Assembly: GCA_046349255.1 (NCBI GenBank)
Contig: JAXMCR010000004.1
Coordinates: forward strand, 124,001 to 188,000
Length of the DNA stretch: 64,000 bases
Direction of reading: 5' to 3'
Source: DAIODI01 sp046349255
Lineage (GTDB): Bacteria > Pseudomonadota > Alphaproteobacteria > Rhizobiales > Aestuariivirgaceae
Each line of letters opens with the position of its first letter. Position 1 is the stretch's first letter. The position numbers and the translations under genes were made by a program. The notes beneath the pieces are model-generated. The model made no database searches, was not told the DNA's origin, and saw nothing but the letters and a program-made list of their open reading frames with translations. This document shows positions 43,992 through 52,235 of this stretch, in pieces.

Positions 43992-45072
43992 CTTCCCCTT
44001 GGGCTCGCTTCCGGCACTGGGGCTGATCACCGCGGCCGCCTTCGCCGGCGGCTACGCGTTTTCCCTGCTCGGAATTCCCGCACCCTGGCTCGCCGGGAGC
44101 ATGGTGGCGACCGTCGCGATCGTGCTCCTCGGCCGGACGGCGGACGTGCCACGCATCGTGCGCGACGCGGTGTTCCTGGTGCTCGGTCTCCAGACGGGTG
44201 CGGCGATCAACTGGAACATTTTCGGCGAGCTTGGACAGTGGCCGGCAAGCCTCGTGGTGCTGTTCGTCACCGTGATCGCGGTGTCCTGGAGCGGCATGGC
44301 CTTCTTCCGGCGCTTCCACGGCTGGGACGCGCCGTCTGCCTTCTACGGGTCGATCCCGGGGGCGCTCTCGCTCATCCTTGCCCTCGCCGAGGAGTCTGGC
44401 GCGCATATGGCGCGCGTGACGATCGTGCAGTCGATCCGGCTGATCTGCCTCGTCGCGGCGCTGCCGATCCTCATCACGTTTCTCGCGCCGGGCAACCTCG
44501 TCGTGCCGCACCAGATCGCCGTCGGCAGCGTTGCTGATACGGCACTCGCCTTCGTGGTCGGCGCCGCGGTCGGCTACCTGTTCGAGTATCTGAAGGTGCC
44601 GGCCGGACTTCTGCTTGGCCCCGCGATTGCGAATGCTGCGCTGCATCTGTCGGGCACGGCTACGGGGGCGCTTCCCGCGTGGCTCCTCGTACCGTCGTAC
44701 GTGCTGCTCGGCGTGATGATCGGCGTGCGATTCAATGTCACCTCCCGCGCGGAGGTGAACGATGCGGCCGTCGCGGCCATGACGAGCTTTCCTTTAGCGC
44801 TCGCTGTAGCGTTCGCCGGCGCGGTCGCTGCGCACCTCGCTGCCGGCGTGCCGCTGACCGCGGCTCTCGTCGCGTTTGCACCCGGCGGTCTCGATGCCAT
44901 GATCGTGCTCGCCTTTGCGCTCGGCCTCGATCCGGCGTACGTGGGCGCGCATCAGCTTGCGCGATACCTCGGGATCAGTTTCGGCGTACCGGTGGTCGCG
45001 GGGCTGCTCGGCCTTGCGCCGGAGCAGCAGGCGGCGCGCTCGCCGAGGGGCGGAAATCTGCCGGACGCCTAG
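43933..45072 (+). CDS. AbrB-family (ammonia monooxygenase-like) permease
   Basis: A 379-residue integral membrane protein with about 10 helices in two similar halves. Each half starts with a GxPAPWLxGSM- or PAGLLLGP-type motif, as in PF05145 AbrB-family proteins such as E. coli AbrB. The role is unproven; a transporter is likely. The GTG at 43933 overlaps the desaturase gene by 59 bases; a TTG just after the desaturase stop is an alternative. The desaturase and this gene are probably co-transcribed. Confidence 0.78.
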   Translation: MTTAVATRSPPSARCRARASFPLGSLPALGLITAAAFAGGYAFSLLGIPAPWLAGSMVATVAIVLLGRTADVPRIVRDAVFLVLGLQTGAAINWNIFGELGQWPASLVVLFVTVIAVSWSGMAFFRRFHGWDAPSAFYGSIPGALSLILALAEESGAHMARVTIVQSIRLICLVAALPILITFLAPGNLVVPHQIAVGSVADTALAFVVGAAVGYLFEYLKVPAGLLLGPAIANAALHLSGTATGALPAWLLVPSYVLLGVMIGVRFNVTSRAEVNDAAVAAMTSFPLALAVAFAGAVAAHLAAGVPLTAALVAFAPGGLDAMIVLAFALGLDPAYVGAHQLARYLGISFGVPVVAGLLGLAPEQQAARSPRGGNLPDA

Positions 45073-45156
45073 GTTACGCCACGATCGGCTGGTTGATGCC
45101 GCGAAGCGACACGCGGGCGCCGAAGGGTCACGCGACACGGGGGGACTGGCGAGGCG

Positions 45157-45939
45157 ATGGATACGAGCAAGATGCGGGCGCTGCGGGACCTGCTGTTCCA
45201 GGTGACGGCGACGATCATGATCCCGCTCACCGTGGCCGGCATGGGCTGGTACTACACCCGCTGGCAGCAGAACCTCTCCGATCTCAAGACGATGATCGAC
45301 CTCGTGAGCGATCAGAACCCGGAGCGGCGCAAGTACGGCATCGCGATGTTCGAGTACCTGCTCAAGAACGACAAGGTGCCGGTCGAGTTCGTCACCGCCC
45401 AGCTCGACTATGCGAACTCGTCCTCCGATCCCGATCTCCTGCCGCTGATGGAGTCCGCGCTGATCAAGGCGTCGCGGGTGAACCCCGCCGTCGAGGCGGT
45501 TTACTCCGAGGCGCTGGGCCGCCTGCCGAGCCGTCTGTTCGTGCACGTTCTGTCGGACGAGCAGCGGCCCTGCGCGCGCAAGCTCATCGATTCGCTGAAG
45601 GACACGGACAAGGCGACGGTGACGGTTCCCGCCGTGACCAAGGTGAAGTGGGGCGGCGACAGCCACGAGCTGCGCGTGCTGCGTGAGACCGACCTCGAGC
45701 GTGCAAAGCTGCTGGCGGAGCTCTTCGGCAACGTGGGTCTTAGCGTGAAGGTGGTCGACCTCTCGTCCACCTGGGACGGTGCAAAGGACTACCGGCCGAA
45801 CACGCTCGAACTCTGGTTCGGCGCGGCGCCGTTGCCAGCGATCTGCATGGACCCGACCGGTGGCAACATCTTCGGCCCTGCCACGGCGCCCGCGCAGGCG
45901 CCGGCTGTTGCTCCCGCGAGCGGGCAGGCGAAGGGCTGA
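45157..45939 (+). CDS. Membrane-anchored hypothetical protein
   Basis: A 260-residue protein with one N-terminal transmembrane helix (about 12-31), a helical TPR/HEAT-like stretch (about 40-130), and a small alpha/beta domain (about 160-225: SHELRVLRETDLERAKLLAELF, LSVKVVDLSS). That domain recalls the SPOR/LytR-C type of periplasmic fold. The C-terminus is Ala/Pro-rich. GAGGCG supports the ATG. Function unknown; its stop is 2 bases from the convergent bcsS gene. Confidence 0.6.
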   Translation: MDTSKMRALRDLLFQVTATIMIPLTVAGMGWYYTRWQQNLSDLKTMIDLVSDQNPERRKYGIAMFEYLLKNDKVPVEFVTAQLDYANSSSDPDLLPLMESALIKASRVNPAVEAVYSEALGRLPSRLFVHVLSDEQRPCARKLIDSLKDTDKATVTVPAVTKVKWGGDSHELRVLRETDLERAKLLAELFGNVGLSVKVVDLSSTWDGAKDYRPNTLELWFGAAPLPAICMDPTGGNIFGPATAPAQAPAVAPASGQAKG

Positions 45940-45941
45940 AG

Positions 45942-46667
45942 CTAGAACTTCGTGCCGAGCCAGACGGCCGCGTACGGAAATGGCTGGAAACTGCCCGGCT
46001 CGTCGCTGACGCCTGCCTCGCCGCCTAGGAAGAACGTCCTGCCGAAGGTGGCGAAGCGGTAGCCGCTGGTGAACACGCCGACGCGGATGAACTGGTAGTC
46101 GGGTCCCTGGCTCAGCGCTGCCTCCGGTCCGATGCGCCATCCCTCGCCCAGATCGTACCCCGGTCGCACCGCCACCCACAGTTCGCCCATCTGCGGGGTC
46201 CACGTGAGGTCCCCCGCGAGGTGCACGTCGTGGAGGGGCAGCGGGATATCCGCCGTGGCGGAGAGGCTCGCCGACAATTGGAAGCCCGCGAGGTCCGACC
46301 CCGGATCGGCCGGCGCGAGTGCGTACTCCTGGGCGGCGGCCCCCGCGAAGGCCGCCACCTTGCCGCCAAGCACCCGCCACTGCCAGCCGACCTCGGCCAG
46401 CGCTTTCCAGCCAGTCACGGTGATCCTCGCGTCGGGATCGTCGGGCAGGGCCGTGTCGTATTGGAAGTCAACGTAGGTGCCGACTGCCCGAGCAACGGGG
46501 CCCGGATCGTCGAGCGTGCCGAACGGCGTGTAGGTGGTCGCCTGCCAGACCTCCCGGTCGCGCAAGCCGCCCCCGGCGCCGGTGGCAAAGTACGCCTCCT
46601 GCGCACGGGCGACAGCCACCGTGGCGAACAGGATACCGAGACAAACCGGAGCGGTGGGCAGCTGCAT
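45942..46667 (-). CDS. bcsS: Cellulose biosynthesis protein BcsS-like outer-membrane barrel
   Basis: A 241-residue exported protein (signal peptide ending ARA-QE) with alternating strands, EAYFATGAGGG at the mature N-terminus and a final Phe (AAVWLGTKF) as in outer-membrane barrels. The pattern fits PF17036 CBP_BcsS, found near bacterial cellulose genes in Rhizobiales. No bcsA/B/C gene lies in this window. The ATG at 46667 follows GGAGATGGGG, rather than the longer reading from 46841. Confidence 0.78.
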   Translation of the reverse strand: MQLPTAPVCLGILFATVAVARAQEAYFATGAGGGLRDREVWQATTYTPFGTLDDPGPVARAVGTYVDFQYDTALPDDPDARITVTGWKALAEVGWQWRVLGGKVAAFAGAAAQEYALAPADPGSDLAGFQLSASLSATADIPLPLHDVHLAGDLTWTPQMGELWVAVRPGYDLGEGWRIGPEAALSQGPDYQFIRVGVFTSGYRFATFGRTFFLGGEAGVSDEPGSFQPFPYAAVWLGTKF

Positions 46668-46863
46668 CACCCCATCTCCATGGAGTTTGGATACGCGCCG
46701 GGACGACTGCCCTACACCCGGTATGCAACCATAACGAGCAAAATGAGTTGCCGGCAATACCCTCGGCGGCAGATGTGGCTCGAAATCTGCATAAATTCGT
46801 TGGGGAATCAGGATTTGAAGCCGTGTGACCAGAAATGGCACACTCGGAAACGCAAAATTGAGA

Positions 46864-47418
46864 ATGGGGAGCAGGGTTCACGCCGTGTCGTCCTGGAAGG
46901 AGAAGGGTGACGATCAGGATTTTGCGCAAGCGCTGCGCCGGGCACGGCTTGCGCAGGCGGCGCATTTCGACGCCCTGATGGACATCCGCGATGCCCAGAC
47001 CCTGCGCCTGAAGGCGCTGCGCGACGACCTCGAAGACGTGCTCAAGGGCCGCCGTGAGGGAACCAACGACTTCATCGACCTGGCGCTTGTGCCTGGCGAT
47101 CCGCCGCGGCTCTGGATCGATCTCGTCACCTACGTCGTGATGCAGCCGACACCGCGCAGCTACCGCCTCCTTCAGGACCGCCAGTCGGGCAAGGAAATCC
47201 TGTTCGAAACGGAAGACCGGGCAGCGATGCTGTCCCGCATCACCGAGTTCGTTGCACACCGACTCGTTGACCGGGAGCGTGTTCTGGTTGCAACAGGCGG
47301 AATAAAAACGGAACCCGGGTACTCCACAGCCGCCCTCATTCTTGCCTGGATTTCCGGGTTCGCCGTCGGGATCGTGGCATTTTTTCTAGCGATTCTAGTA
47401 TTTTATCCCGGCCGCTGA
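46864..47418 (+). CDS. Hypothetical protein with C-terminal membrane helix
   Basis: A 184-residue protein. The N-terminal half is helical (DFAQALRRARLAQAAHFDALMDI), the middle is a compact alpha/beta region (PRLWIDLVTYVVMQPTPRSYRLLQDRQSG), and one transmembrane helix closes the chain (STAALILAWISGFAVGIVAFFLAIL). A tail-anchored topology is possible. The start is uncertain: ATG 46864 or GTG 46885, neither with a strong ribosome site. It precedes the ceramide operon on the same strand, with a gap of roughly 160 bases (or 90 if that operon starts at 47510). Confidence 0.6.
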   Translation: MGSRVHAVSSWKEKGDDQDFAQALRRARLAQAAHFDALMDIRDAQTLRLKALRDDLEDVLKGRREGTNDFIDLALVPGDPPRLWIDLVTYVVMQPTPRSYRLLQDRQSGKEILFETEDRAAMLSRITEFVAHRLVDRERVLVATGGIKTEPGYSTAALILAWISGFAVGIVAFFLAILVFYPGR

Positions 47419-47578
47419 ATCGCCATCCAAAGGTTACATTCTGAAACACCAATTGATTTGGCCGACTCTTATGGCGCTGTTAGCTATGGCTTAACAGAAT
47501 AGTGGCGTCTTGAATGACCTGTCTGTCGTGGTCGGGGAAGGCCGCTTCAGACATCAGGTCCGGGAACGGACCCAAAGG

Positions 47579-49426
47579 ATGGGGTGGGGTTTGAGAGTAG
47601 AGTCCAATTCCGGCATTTCGCTCCGGTCCCGTGAGGCGGACATCCTTCGTCCCGCTCCCACGACACACAGGCTGGCCCAACGGCTTGGCACCTTCGACAC
47701 CCTCGCAGAAGGCTTGGACTACGCGGCCCGCGGTGAGACGGGGTTCACCTTCTATTCGGCGCGGGGCGCCGTTGCCGAGGTCCTGACATACGCCGACCTT
47801 CGCGACCGCGCGCTGCGAATGGCGCATCGCCTCGTCAACAGCGGCCTGAAAAAAGGCGACCGCGTGGCTGTCGTGGCCGAGACGGGCGCCCAGTTCATGG
47901 ACGTGTTCTTCGGCTGCCAGTACGCCGGCCTCGTGCCGTGCCCGGTGCCGTACACCATGCAGATTGGCGGTCGCGAGTCCTACGTGGAGCGCCTCGCCGG
48001 CATGATGCGCTCGGCCGCGGTGAGCCTCGCCGTCACGCCGGCCGATCTCCTGCCGCACCTCCAGGAAGCCGCTGCCATGGCGCACGCTCCGAAGGTGATG
48101 ACGCACGAGGAGCTCTCGCTCGTCCCCGCCTACGGCGCGAAACTGCGGCCGATGGGCAAGGACGAAGTTGCCTACATCCAGTATTCGTCGGGCTCCACCT
48201 CGGCCCCGAAAGGCGTGCTAATCTCCCAGCGCGCCATCACTGCCAACGTCCGCGGCATCCTCCAGCACGGTCTCAAGGTCAGCCCGGCGGATCGCGCGTT
48301 CTCCTGGCTGCCGCTCTACCACGACATGGGCCTCGTCGGCTTCTGCCTGTCGCCGATGATGGGGCAGGTGTCGGTCGACTACCTCGCCACCACCTCCTTT
48401 GCCCGGCGCCCGAACCTCTGGCTCAAGCTGATGTCGGAGAACCGCTGCACGGTGTCCTACTCGCCGTCGTTCGGTTACGACCTCGCCGGCCGTCGCGTGA
48501 CCTCCGAATCGGCGGGCCTCGACCTGTCGGCATGGCGCATCGCCGGTATCGGCGGCGACATGGTCCGCAACGACGTGCTCCAGACGTTCGCAAAGGCCTA
48601 CGCCGACTGCGGTTTCGACGCCAAGGCGTTCCTGCCGAGCTACGGCATGGCCGAATCGACGCTTGCCATCACCTTCTGCGACCTCGACAAGCCGCCGCGC
48701 GTCGACGTGGTCGATCGCGCGCACTACAAGCTTTCGCGCCGCGCCGTTCCGGCCTCCGTCGCCGCCAAGCTGTCGCCGGAGCGTACCCGCACGTTCATCG
48801 CTTGCGGCCGCCCGATGCCGGGCCATCGCGTCGAGATCCGCGACGACAACGGTCGCGTCCTGGGCGACCGCGAGATCGGCCATATCCTCGTCTCGGGCCC
48901 GAGCCTCATGTCGGGCTACTTCCGCAATGTCGACGCCACTGCCGCCGTCATGGGCGAGGACGGCTTCATGGACACCGGCGACATGGGCTACTGGCTCGAC
49001 GGCGAGATCGTCATCACCGGCCGCGCCAAGGACCTCATCCTCCACAACGGCCGCAACATCTGGCCGCAGGACATCGAGTGGGCCGCGGAGCAGATCGAGC
49101 CGCTCCGGTCGGGCGACGCCGCCGCGTTCGCCGTCGAGGGCAAGAACGACACAGACGAGGTCGTCGTGCTGGTCCAGTGCCGCCTGAACAACCCGGACGC
49201 CATGGAAGCGCTGCGCCGCCAGATCGCGGCCAAGGTGCACCAGGCGGCGGGCGTCGAGTGCGAGGTCGTCCTCGTGCCGCCGAAGAGCCTGCCGTTCACC
49301 TCCTCCGGCAAGCTTTCGCGGGCGGCTGCGAAGAAGGGCTACCTGGCGGGCGAGATCGCCGAGATTTCGCAGCGCTACGCCGACGCGCTTGCGCCCGAGC
49401 CGGAGCTCGCCGCGCTGGCCGGCTGA
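47579..49426 (+). CDS. aasR: Fatty acyl-AMP ligase / acyl-ACP synthetase of ceramide synthesis
   Basis: First gene of the ceramide operon. It activates fatty acids as acyl-AMP and loads them on the neighbouring ACP. The 615-residue ANL-superfamily enzyme has the P-loop YIQYSSGSTSAPKGV, the core SYGMAEST, and the C-terminal DTGDMGYWLDGEIVITGRAKD hinge and TSSGKLSR. The YQYSSGST and YRNVDATA patterns fit FAAL rather than acyl-CoA ligases. Gene order matches the Caulobacter set CC_1165 to CC_1162. Start uncertain: ATG 47579 or TTG 47510. Confidence 0.88.
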   Translation: MGWGLRVESNSGISLRSREADILRPAPTTHRLAQRLGTFDTLAEGLDYAARGETGFTFYSARGAVAEVLTYADLRDRALRMAHRLVNSGLKKGDRVAVVAETGAQFMDVFFGCQYAGLVPCPVPYTMQIGGRESYVERLAGMMRSAAVSLAVTPADLLPHLQEAAAMAHAPKVMTHEELSLVPAYGAKLRPMGKDEVAYIQYSSGSTSAPKGVLISQRAITANVRGILQHGLKVSPADRAFSWLPLYHDMGLVGFCLSPMMGQVSVDYLATTSFARRPNLWLKLMSENRCTVSYSPSFGYDLAGRRVTSESAGLDLSAWRIAGIGGDMVRNDVLQTFAKAYADCGFDAKAFLPSYGMAESTLAITFCDLDKPPRVDVVDRAHYKLSRRAVPASVAAKLSPERTRTFIACGRPMPGHRVEIRDDNGRVLGDREIGHILVSGPSLMSGYFRNVDATAAVMGEDGFMDTGDMGYWLDGEIVITGRAKDLILHNGRNIWPQDIEWAAEQIEPLRSGDAAAFAVEGKNDTDEVVVLVQCRLNNPDAMEALRRQIAAKVHQAAGVECEVVLVPPKSLPFTSSGKLSRAAAKKGYLAGEIAEISQRYADALAPEPELAALAG

Positions 49427-49438
49427 CGCCACCACGGA

Positions 49439-49458
49439 GCCGCCCGCTTGAGGGCGGC
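49439..49458 (+). promoter_or_regulatory. Hairpin directly upstream of the ceramide reductase gene
   Basis: GCCGCCC with GGGCGGC (49439-49445 with 49452-49458) and a 6-base loop, ending 9 bases before the cerR ATG. The only purine-rich ribosome-site candidate (GGAG) lies just before the stem, so the hairpin may affect cerR translation or act as a weak terminator. Confidence 0.5.
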
Positions 49459-49467
49459 CAACCACTC

Positions 49468-50457
49468 ATGACCGACGCCATCGCCATCACCGGCGCGACC
49501 GGATTCATTGGCCGTACCCTCGTGCCGTTGCTGGCCGAACGGCGGCCGTTGCGGGTGCTTGCCCGCGACGCCGCGCGCCTCGACCTTCCGGCGCGGTCGC
49601 GCCATCCGGTGACAGTGGTGAAGGGTACGCTCGAGGATCGCGCTGCTCTGGCTCAGCTGACTGATGGGGTGGGCGCGGTCATCCACCTCGCCGGGGCCAT
49701 CGCCGCGAAGAACCGCGCCGGGTTCGCCAAGGCGAACGTCGAGGGCACGGAAAACCTCCTGGACGCCATCGTATCTCGCCCAGAGGTGTTCCTCACCCAC
49801 GTATCGAGCCTCGCCGCGCGCGAACCGGGCCTCACCGACTATGCCTGGAGCAAGCGGGAGGGGGAGGAGCGCGCGCGCAACCGGTTGCGCGCAAGGGTGG
49901 TGGTCTTGCGACCCCCGGCCGTCTACGGGCCGGGCGATCGTGCCACTTTGCCGCTGTTCGAGCAGTTGTCTAGACAGGTTCCGGTTTTGCCGGTGAACCG
50001 CCGGCAACGGCTGTCGCTGATCCATGTTGCGGACCTTGCCAACGCGATCATGCTCCTCACCGAGGCGAGGGCCGGGGGCGGCCAGGTCTTCGAGGTCGAC
50101 GACGAGACGCCTGGCGGCTACGGGTGGGACGACCTCGTGCGCCAGGCGGGCGAGGCGCTCGGGCGGACCGTGCGGCCCGTTTTCCTGCCGCTTGCCGCCG
50201 CCCGGGGGATCTCCCGGGTCGCGGGCGCCGTAACGGCATTCACGGGCGGCGATCCGCTGATCGCGCCGAACAAGGTCGCCGAGCTTTACCATCATGACTG
50301 GGTGTGCAGAGGGCCCTCGCTTGCCTCAACAACGCCATGGCGGGCGCGCATCCGCTTCCGCGAAGGCTTTGCCGAAACCATGCAGTGGTATTGGCGGGAA
50401 GGATGGTTGCGGCCTCCGCGCCACCTCGCTAAACCACCCGCGACCGAGGAGCGATAG
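49468..50457 (+). CDS. cerR: Ceramide reductase CerR (extended SDR)
   Basis: NAD(P)-dependent epimerase/dehydratase-fold enzyme expected to reduce 3-oxo-ceramide to dihydroceramide, a reaction order specific to bacteria. The 329-residue product has the Rossmann loop GATGFIG (9-15), the catalytic YxxxK as Tyr125-Ala-Trp-Ser-Lys129, and the LRPPAVYGPGD block. It lies between the acyl-AMP ligase and the ACP as in Caulobacter (CC_1164). In larger eukaryote-like systems the reduction precedes acylation; the operon context argues for the bacterial order. Confidence 0.87.
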   Translation: MTDAIAITGATGFIGRTLVPLLAERRPLRVLARDAARLDLPARSRHPVTVVKGTLEDRAALAQLTDGVGAVIHLAGAIAAKNRAGFAKANVEGTENLLDAIVSRPEVFLTHVSSLAAREPGLTDYAWSKREGEERARNRLRARVVVLRPPAVYGPGDRATLPLFEQLSRQVPVLPVNRRQRLSLIHVADLANAIMLLTEARAGGGQVFEVDDETPGGYGWDDLVRQAGEALGRTVRPVFLPLAAARGISRVAGAVTAFTGGDPLIAPNKVAELYHHDWVCRGPSLASTTPWRARIRFREGFAETMQWYWREGWLRPPRHLAKPPATEER

Positions 50458-50463
50458 CGCACC

Positions 50464-50718
50464 ATGACGCCGTCCAGTGAACCGAAGATCTTCGAAAAGC
50501 TCTGCGAGCTGCTGCAACCCTATAATTCCAAGGGCATCGAGCTGAAGCCGGACACGCAGATCTCGAGCGATCTCAACATTGATTCCGTCTCGGTGATGGA
50601 CTTCGTGATGGAAGTGGAAGATCACTTCGACATGGACATTCCGCTCAATGTCCTTGCCGAGACGCATTCGATCGAAGACCTCGTGCGCGTCGTCGCCAAG
50701 CGCGCCCGGGCCGCCTGA
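50464..50718 (+). CDS. acpR: Dedicated acyl carrier protein of ceramide synthesis
   Basis: An 84-residue ACP with the 4'-phosphopantetheine attachment Ser41 in LNIDSVSVMDF and the typical acidic helix II-III (EVEDHFDMDI). It begins 7 bases after cerR and ends 27 bases before the serine palmitoyltransferase. It should carry the acyl chain for Spt, in place of acyl-CoA or the housekeeping AcpP. Confidence 0.9.
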   Translation: MTPSSEPKIFEKLCELLQPYNSKGIELKPDTQISSDLNIDSVSVMDFVMEVEDHFDMDIPLNVLAETHSIEDLVRVVAKRARAA

Positions 50719-50744
50719 CCCCTCGGGACTGAAAGGTACACGGC

Positions 50745-51953
50745 ATGATCGACCTGTTCGACAAGCATCGCTGGATCGCCGCCCGCCACGAGCGGATGCT
50801 GTCGCTCGGGGCCAACGCCGTGGGACTCACCAACGACCGCATCCTGTCGCCCACACGCGCCATCATCCGCGGCCGCGAGACCATTCTCGCCGGCACCAAC
50901 AACTACATGGGCATCACCTTCGACCCCGACTGCATCAAGGCGGGCCAGGACGCGCTGGCGACCTCCGGCACCGGCACCACGGGCTCGCGCATCGCCAACG
51001 GCACCTACGCCGTGCACCAGGCGCTTGAGCGCGAGATCGCCGACTTCCTCGGCCGCAAGCACTGCATCGTGTTCACGACCGGCTATCAGGCGAACCTCGG
51101 CATGATTGCAGGTCTGGCGGGTCCGAAGGATACGATCTTCCTCGACGCCGATTCGCACTCCTCGATCTACGACGGCTGCACGCTGTCCGGCGCGCGGCTC
51201 GTGCGCTTCCGCCACAACGACCCGACCGATCTCGACAAGCGGCTGGCGCGCCTCGAAGGCGAGGAGGGCGGCCGCCTCGTCGTGCTCGAGGGGATCTACT
51301 CGATGATGGGCGACCGCGCACCGCTCGCCGAGTTCGTCGAAGTGAAGAAGAAGCGCGGCTTCCAGCTGCTGCTCGACGAGGCGCATTCGTTCGGTGTGCT
51401 CGGCAAGAACGGCCGCGGGCTCGCCGACGAGGCGGGGCTCGAAGAGCACTGCGACTTCATCGTCGGCACGTTCTCGAAGAGCATCGGCTCGATCGGCGGC
51501 TTCGGCGCGGGCAACCACCCGCTGTTCGAGACGCTGCGGTTCGCGATGCGCGCCTACATGTTCACCGCCTCTTCGTCGCCTTCGACGATCGCCACATCGC
51601 GGGCCGCGCTGGCCAAGCTCAAGGCCGAGCCGTGGCGGCGCGAGAAGCTCGAACGCAATTCGCGGCGGCTGTTCGAGGGACTGCGCGGCCTCGGCCTCGA
51701 GACGGGGTGCAACGTCGCAAGTCCCGTCGTCGCCGTGCGCTGCCCGGACGAGCCCTCGACGATCCGCATGTGGAATGCGCTCCTCGATGCGGGCGTCTAC
51801 GTGAACATCGCGATCCCGCCCGGAACCCCGCAGAACCTGTGCCTCCTGCGCTGCTCGGTCTCGGCCGCGCACACGGACGAGGACCTCGACCGCATCATCG
51901 AACTGTTCGGCTCGGTCGTCGCCGGCAACCGCGCGAAGGTCGTGAACGGGTAG
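50745..51953 (+). CDS. spt: Serine palmitoyltransferase
   Basis: PLP-dependent alpha-oxoamine synthase condensing serine with an acyl thioester to 3-ketosphinganine, the committed step of sphingolipid synthesis. The 402-residue protein has the DADSHSSIYDG block, DEAHSFGVLG with the PLP-stacking Asp/His, and the PLP lysine Lys245 in GTFSKSIGSIGG. Related enzymes (BioF, Kbl) share the fold, but operon linkage with an ACP, acyl-AMP ligase and CerR makes Spt by far the best assignment. The soluble homodimer form is expected. Confidence 0.9.
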   Translation: MIDLFDKHRWIAARHERMLSLGANAVGLTNDRILSPTRAIIRGRETILAGTNNYMGITFDPDCIKAGQDALATSGTGTTGSRIANGTYAVHQALEREIADFLGRKHCIVFTTGYQANLGMIAGLAGPKDTIFLDADSHSSIYDGCTLSGARLVRFRHNDPTDLDKRLARLEGEEGGRLVVLEGIYSMMGDRAPLAEFVEVKKKRGFQLLLDEAHSFGVLGKNGRGLADEAGLEEHCDFIVGTFSKSIGSIGGFGAGNHPLFETLRFAMRAYMFTASSSPSTIATSRAALAKLKAEPWRREKLERNSRRLFEGLRGLGLETGCNVASPVVAVRCPDEPSTIRMWNALLDAGVYVNIAIPPGTPQNLCLLRCSVSAAHTDEDLDRIIELFGSVVAGNRAKVVNG

Positions 51954-51956
51954 CGG

Positions 51957-52169
51957 TCAGTCCTCGACGCCGAGGATCACCTCGCTCGCCTTGACGATCA
52001 CCTTCACCGGGCTGCCCTTCTTCAGCTTGAGGTCCTTGACGGCGTCGACCGTGACGGTCGAGGTCATCGTGTTGCCGCCGCCGATGTCGACGGCGACCTG
52101 CGCCGCGACGGCGCCCTTCTTGATCGACGTCACCTTGCCGTTGATGACGTTGCGTGCGCTGAGCTTCAT
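51957..52169 (-). CDS. mop: Molybdate/tungstate-binding TOBE (Mop) protein
   Basis: A 70-residue protein made of one TOBE/Mop domain: KLSARNVINGKVTSIKKGAV followed by VAVDIGGG, SVTVDAVKDL and VKASEVILGVED, the standard molbindin pattern. Such proteins assemble into hexamers that store molybdate. GGGAGGCG precedes the ATG at 52169. It lies directly downstream of the PBP-like regulator and converges on spt with 3 bases between. Confidence 0.88.
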   Translation of the reverse strand: MKLSARNVINGKVTSIKKGAVAAQVAVDIGGGNTMTSTVTVDAVKDLKLKKGSPVKVIVKASEVILGVED

Positions 52170-52235
52170 GGTCGCCTCCCTTGGATCTTCGCGCAGTGAA
52201 GCCCAAGTCGCAGGAGCGCGCAATCGAGCCTGAAG

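Noticed and set aside
47938..50457. An 839-codon plus-strand frame covering most of the acyl-AMP ligase gene and cerR
   Set aside because: The first part is an alternate frame of the ligase gene. Only the part from 49468 shows real protein motifs (CerR).
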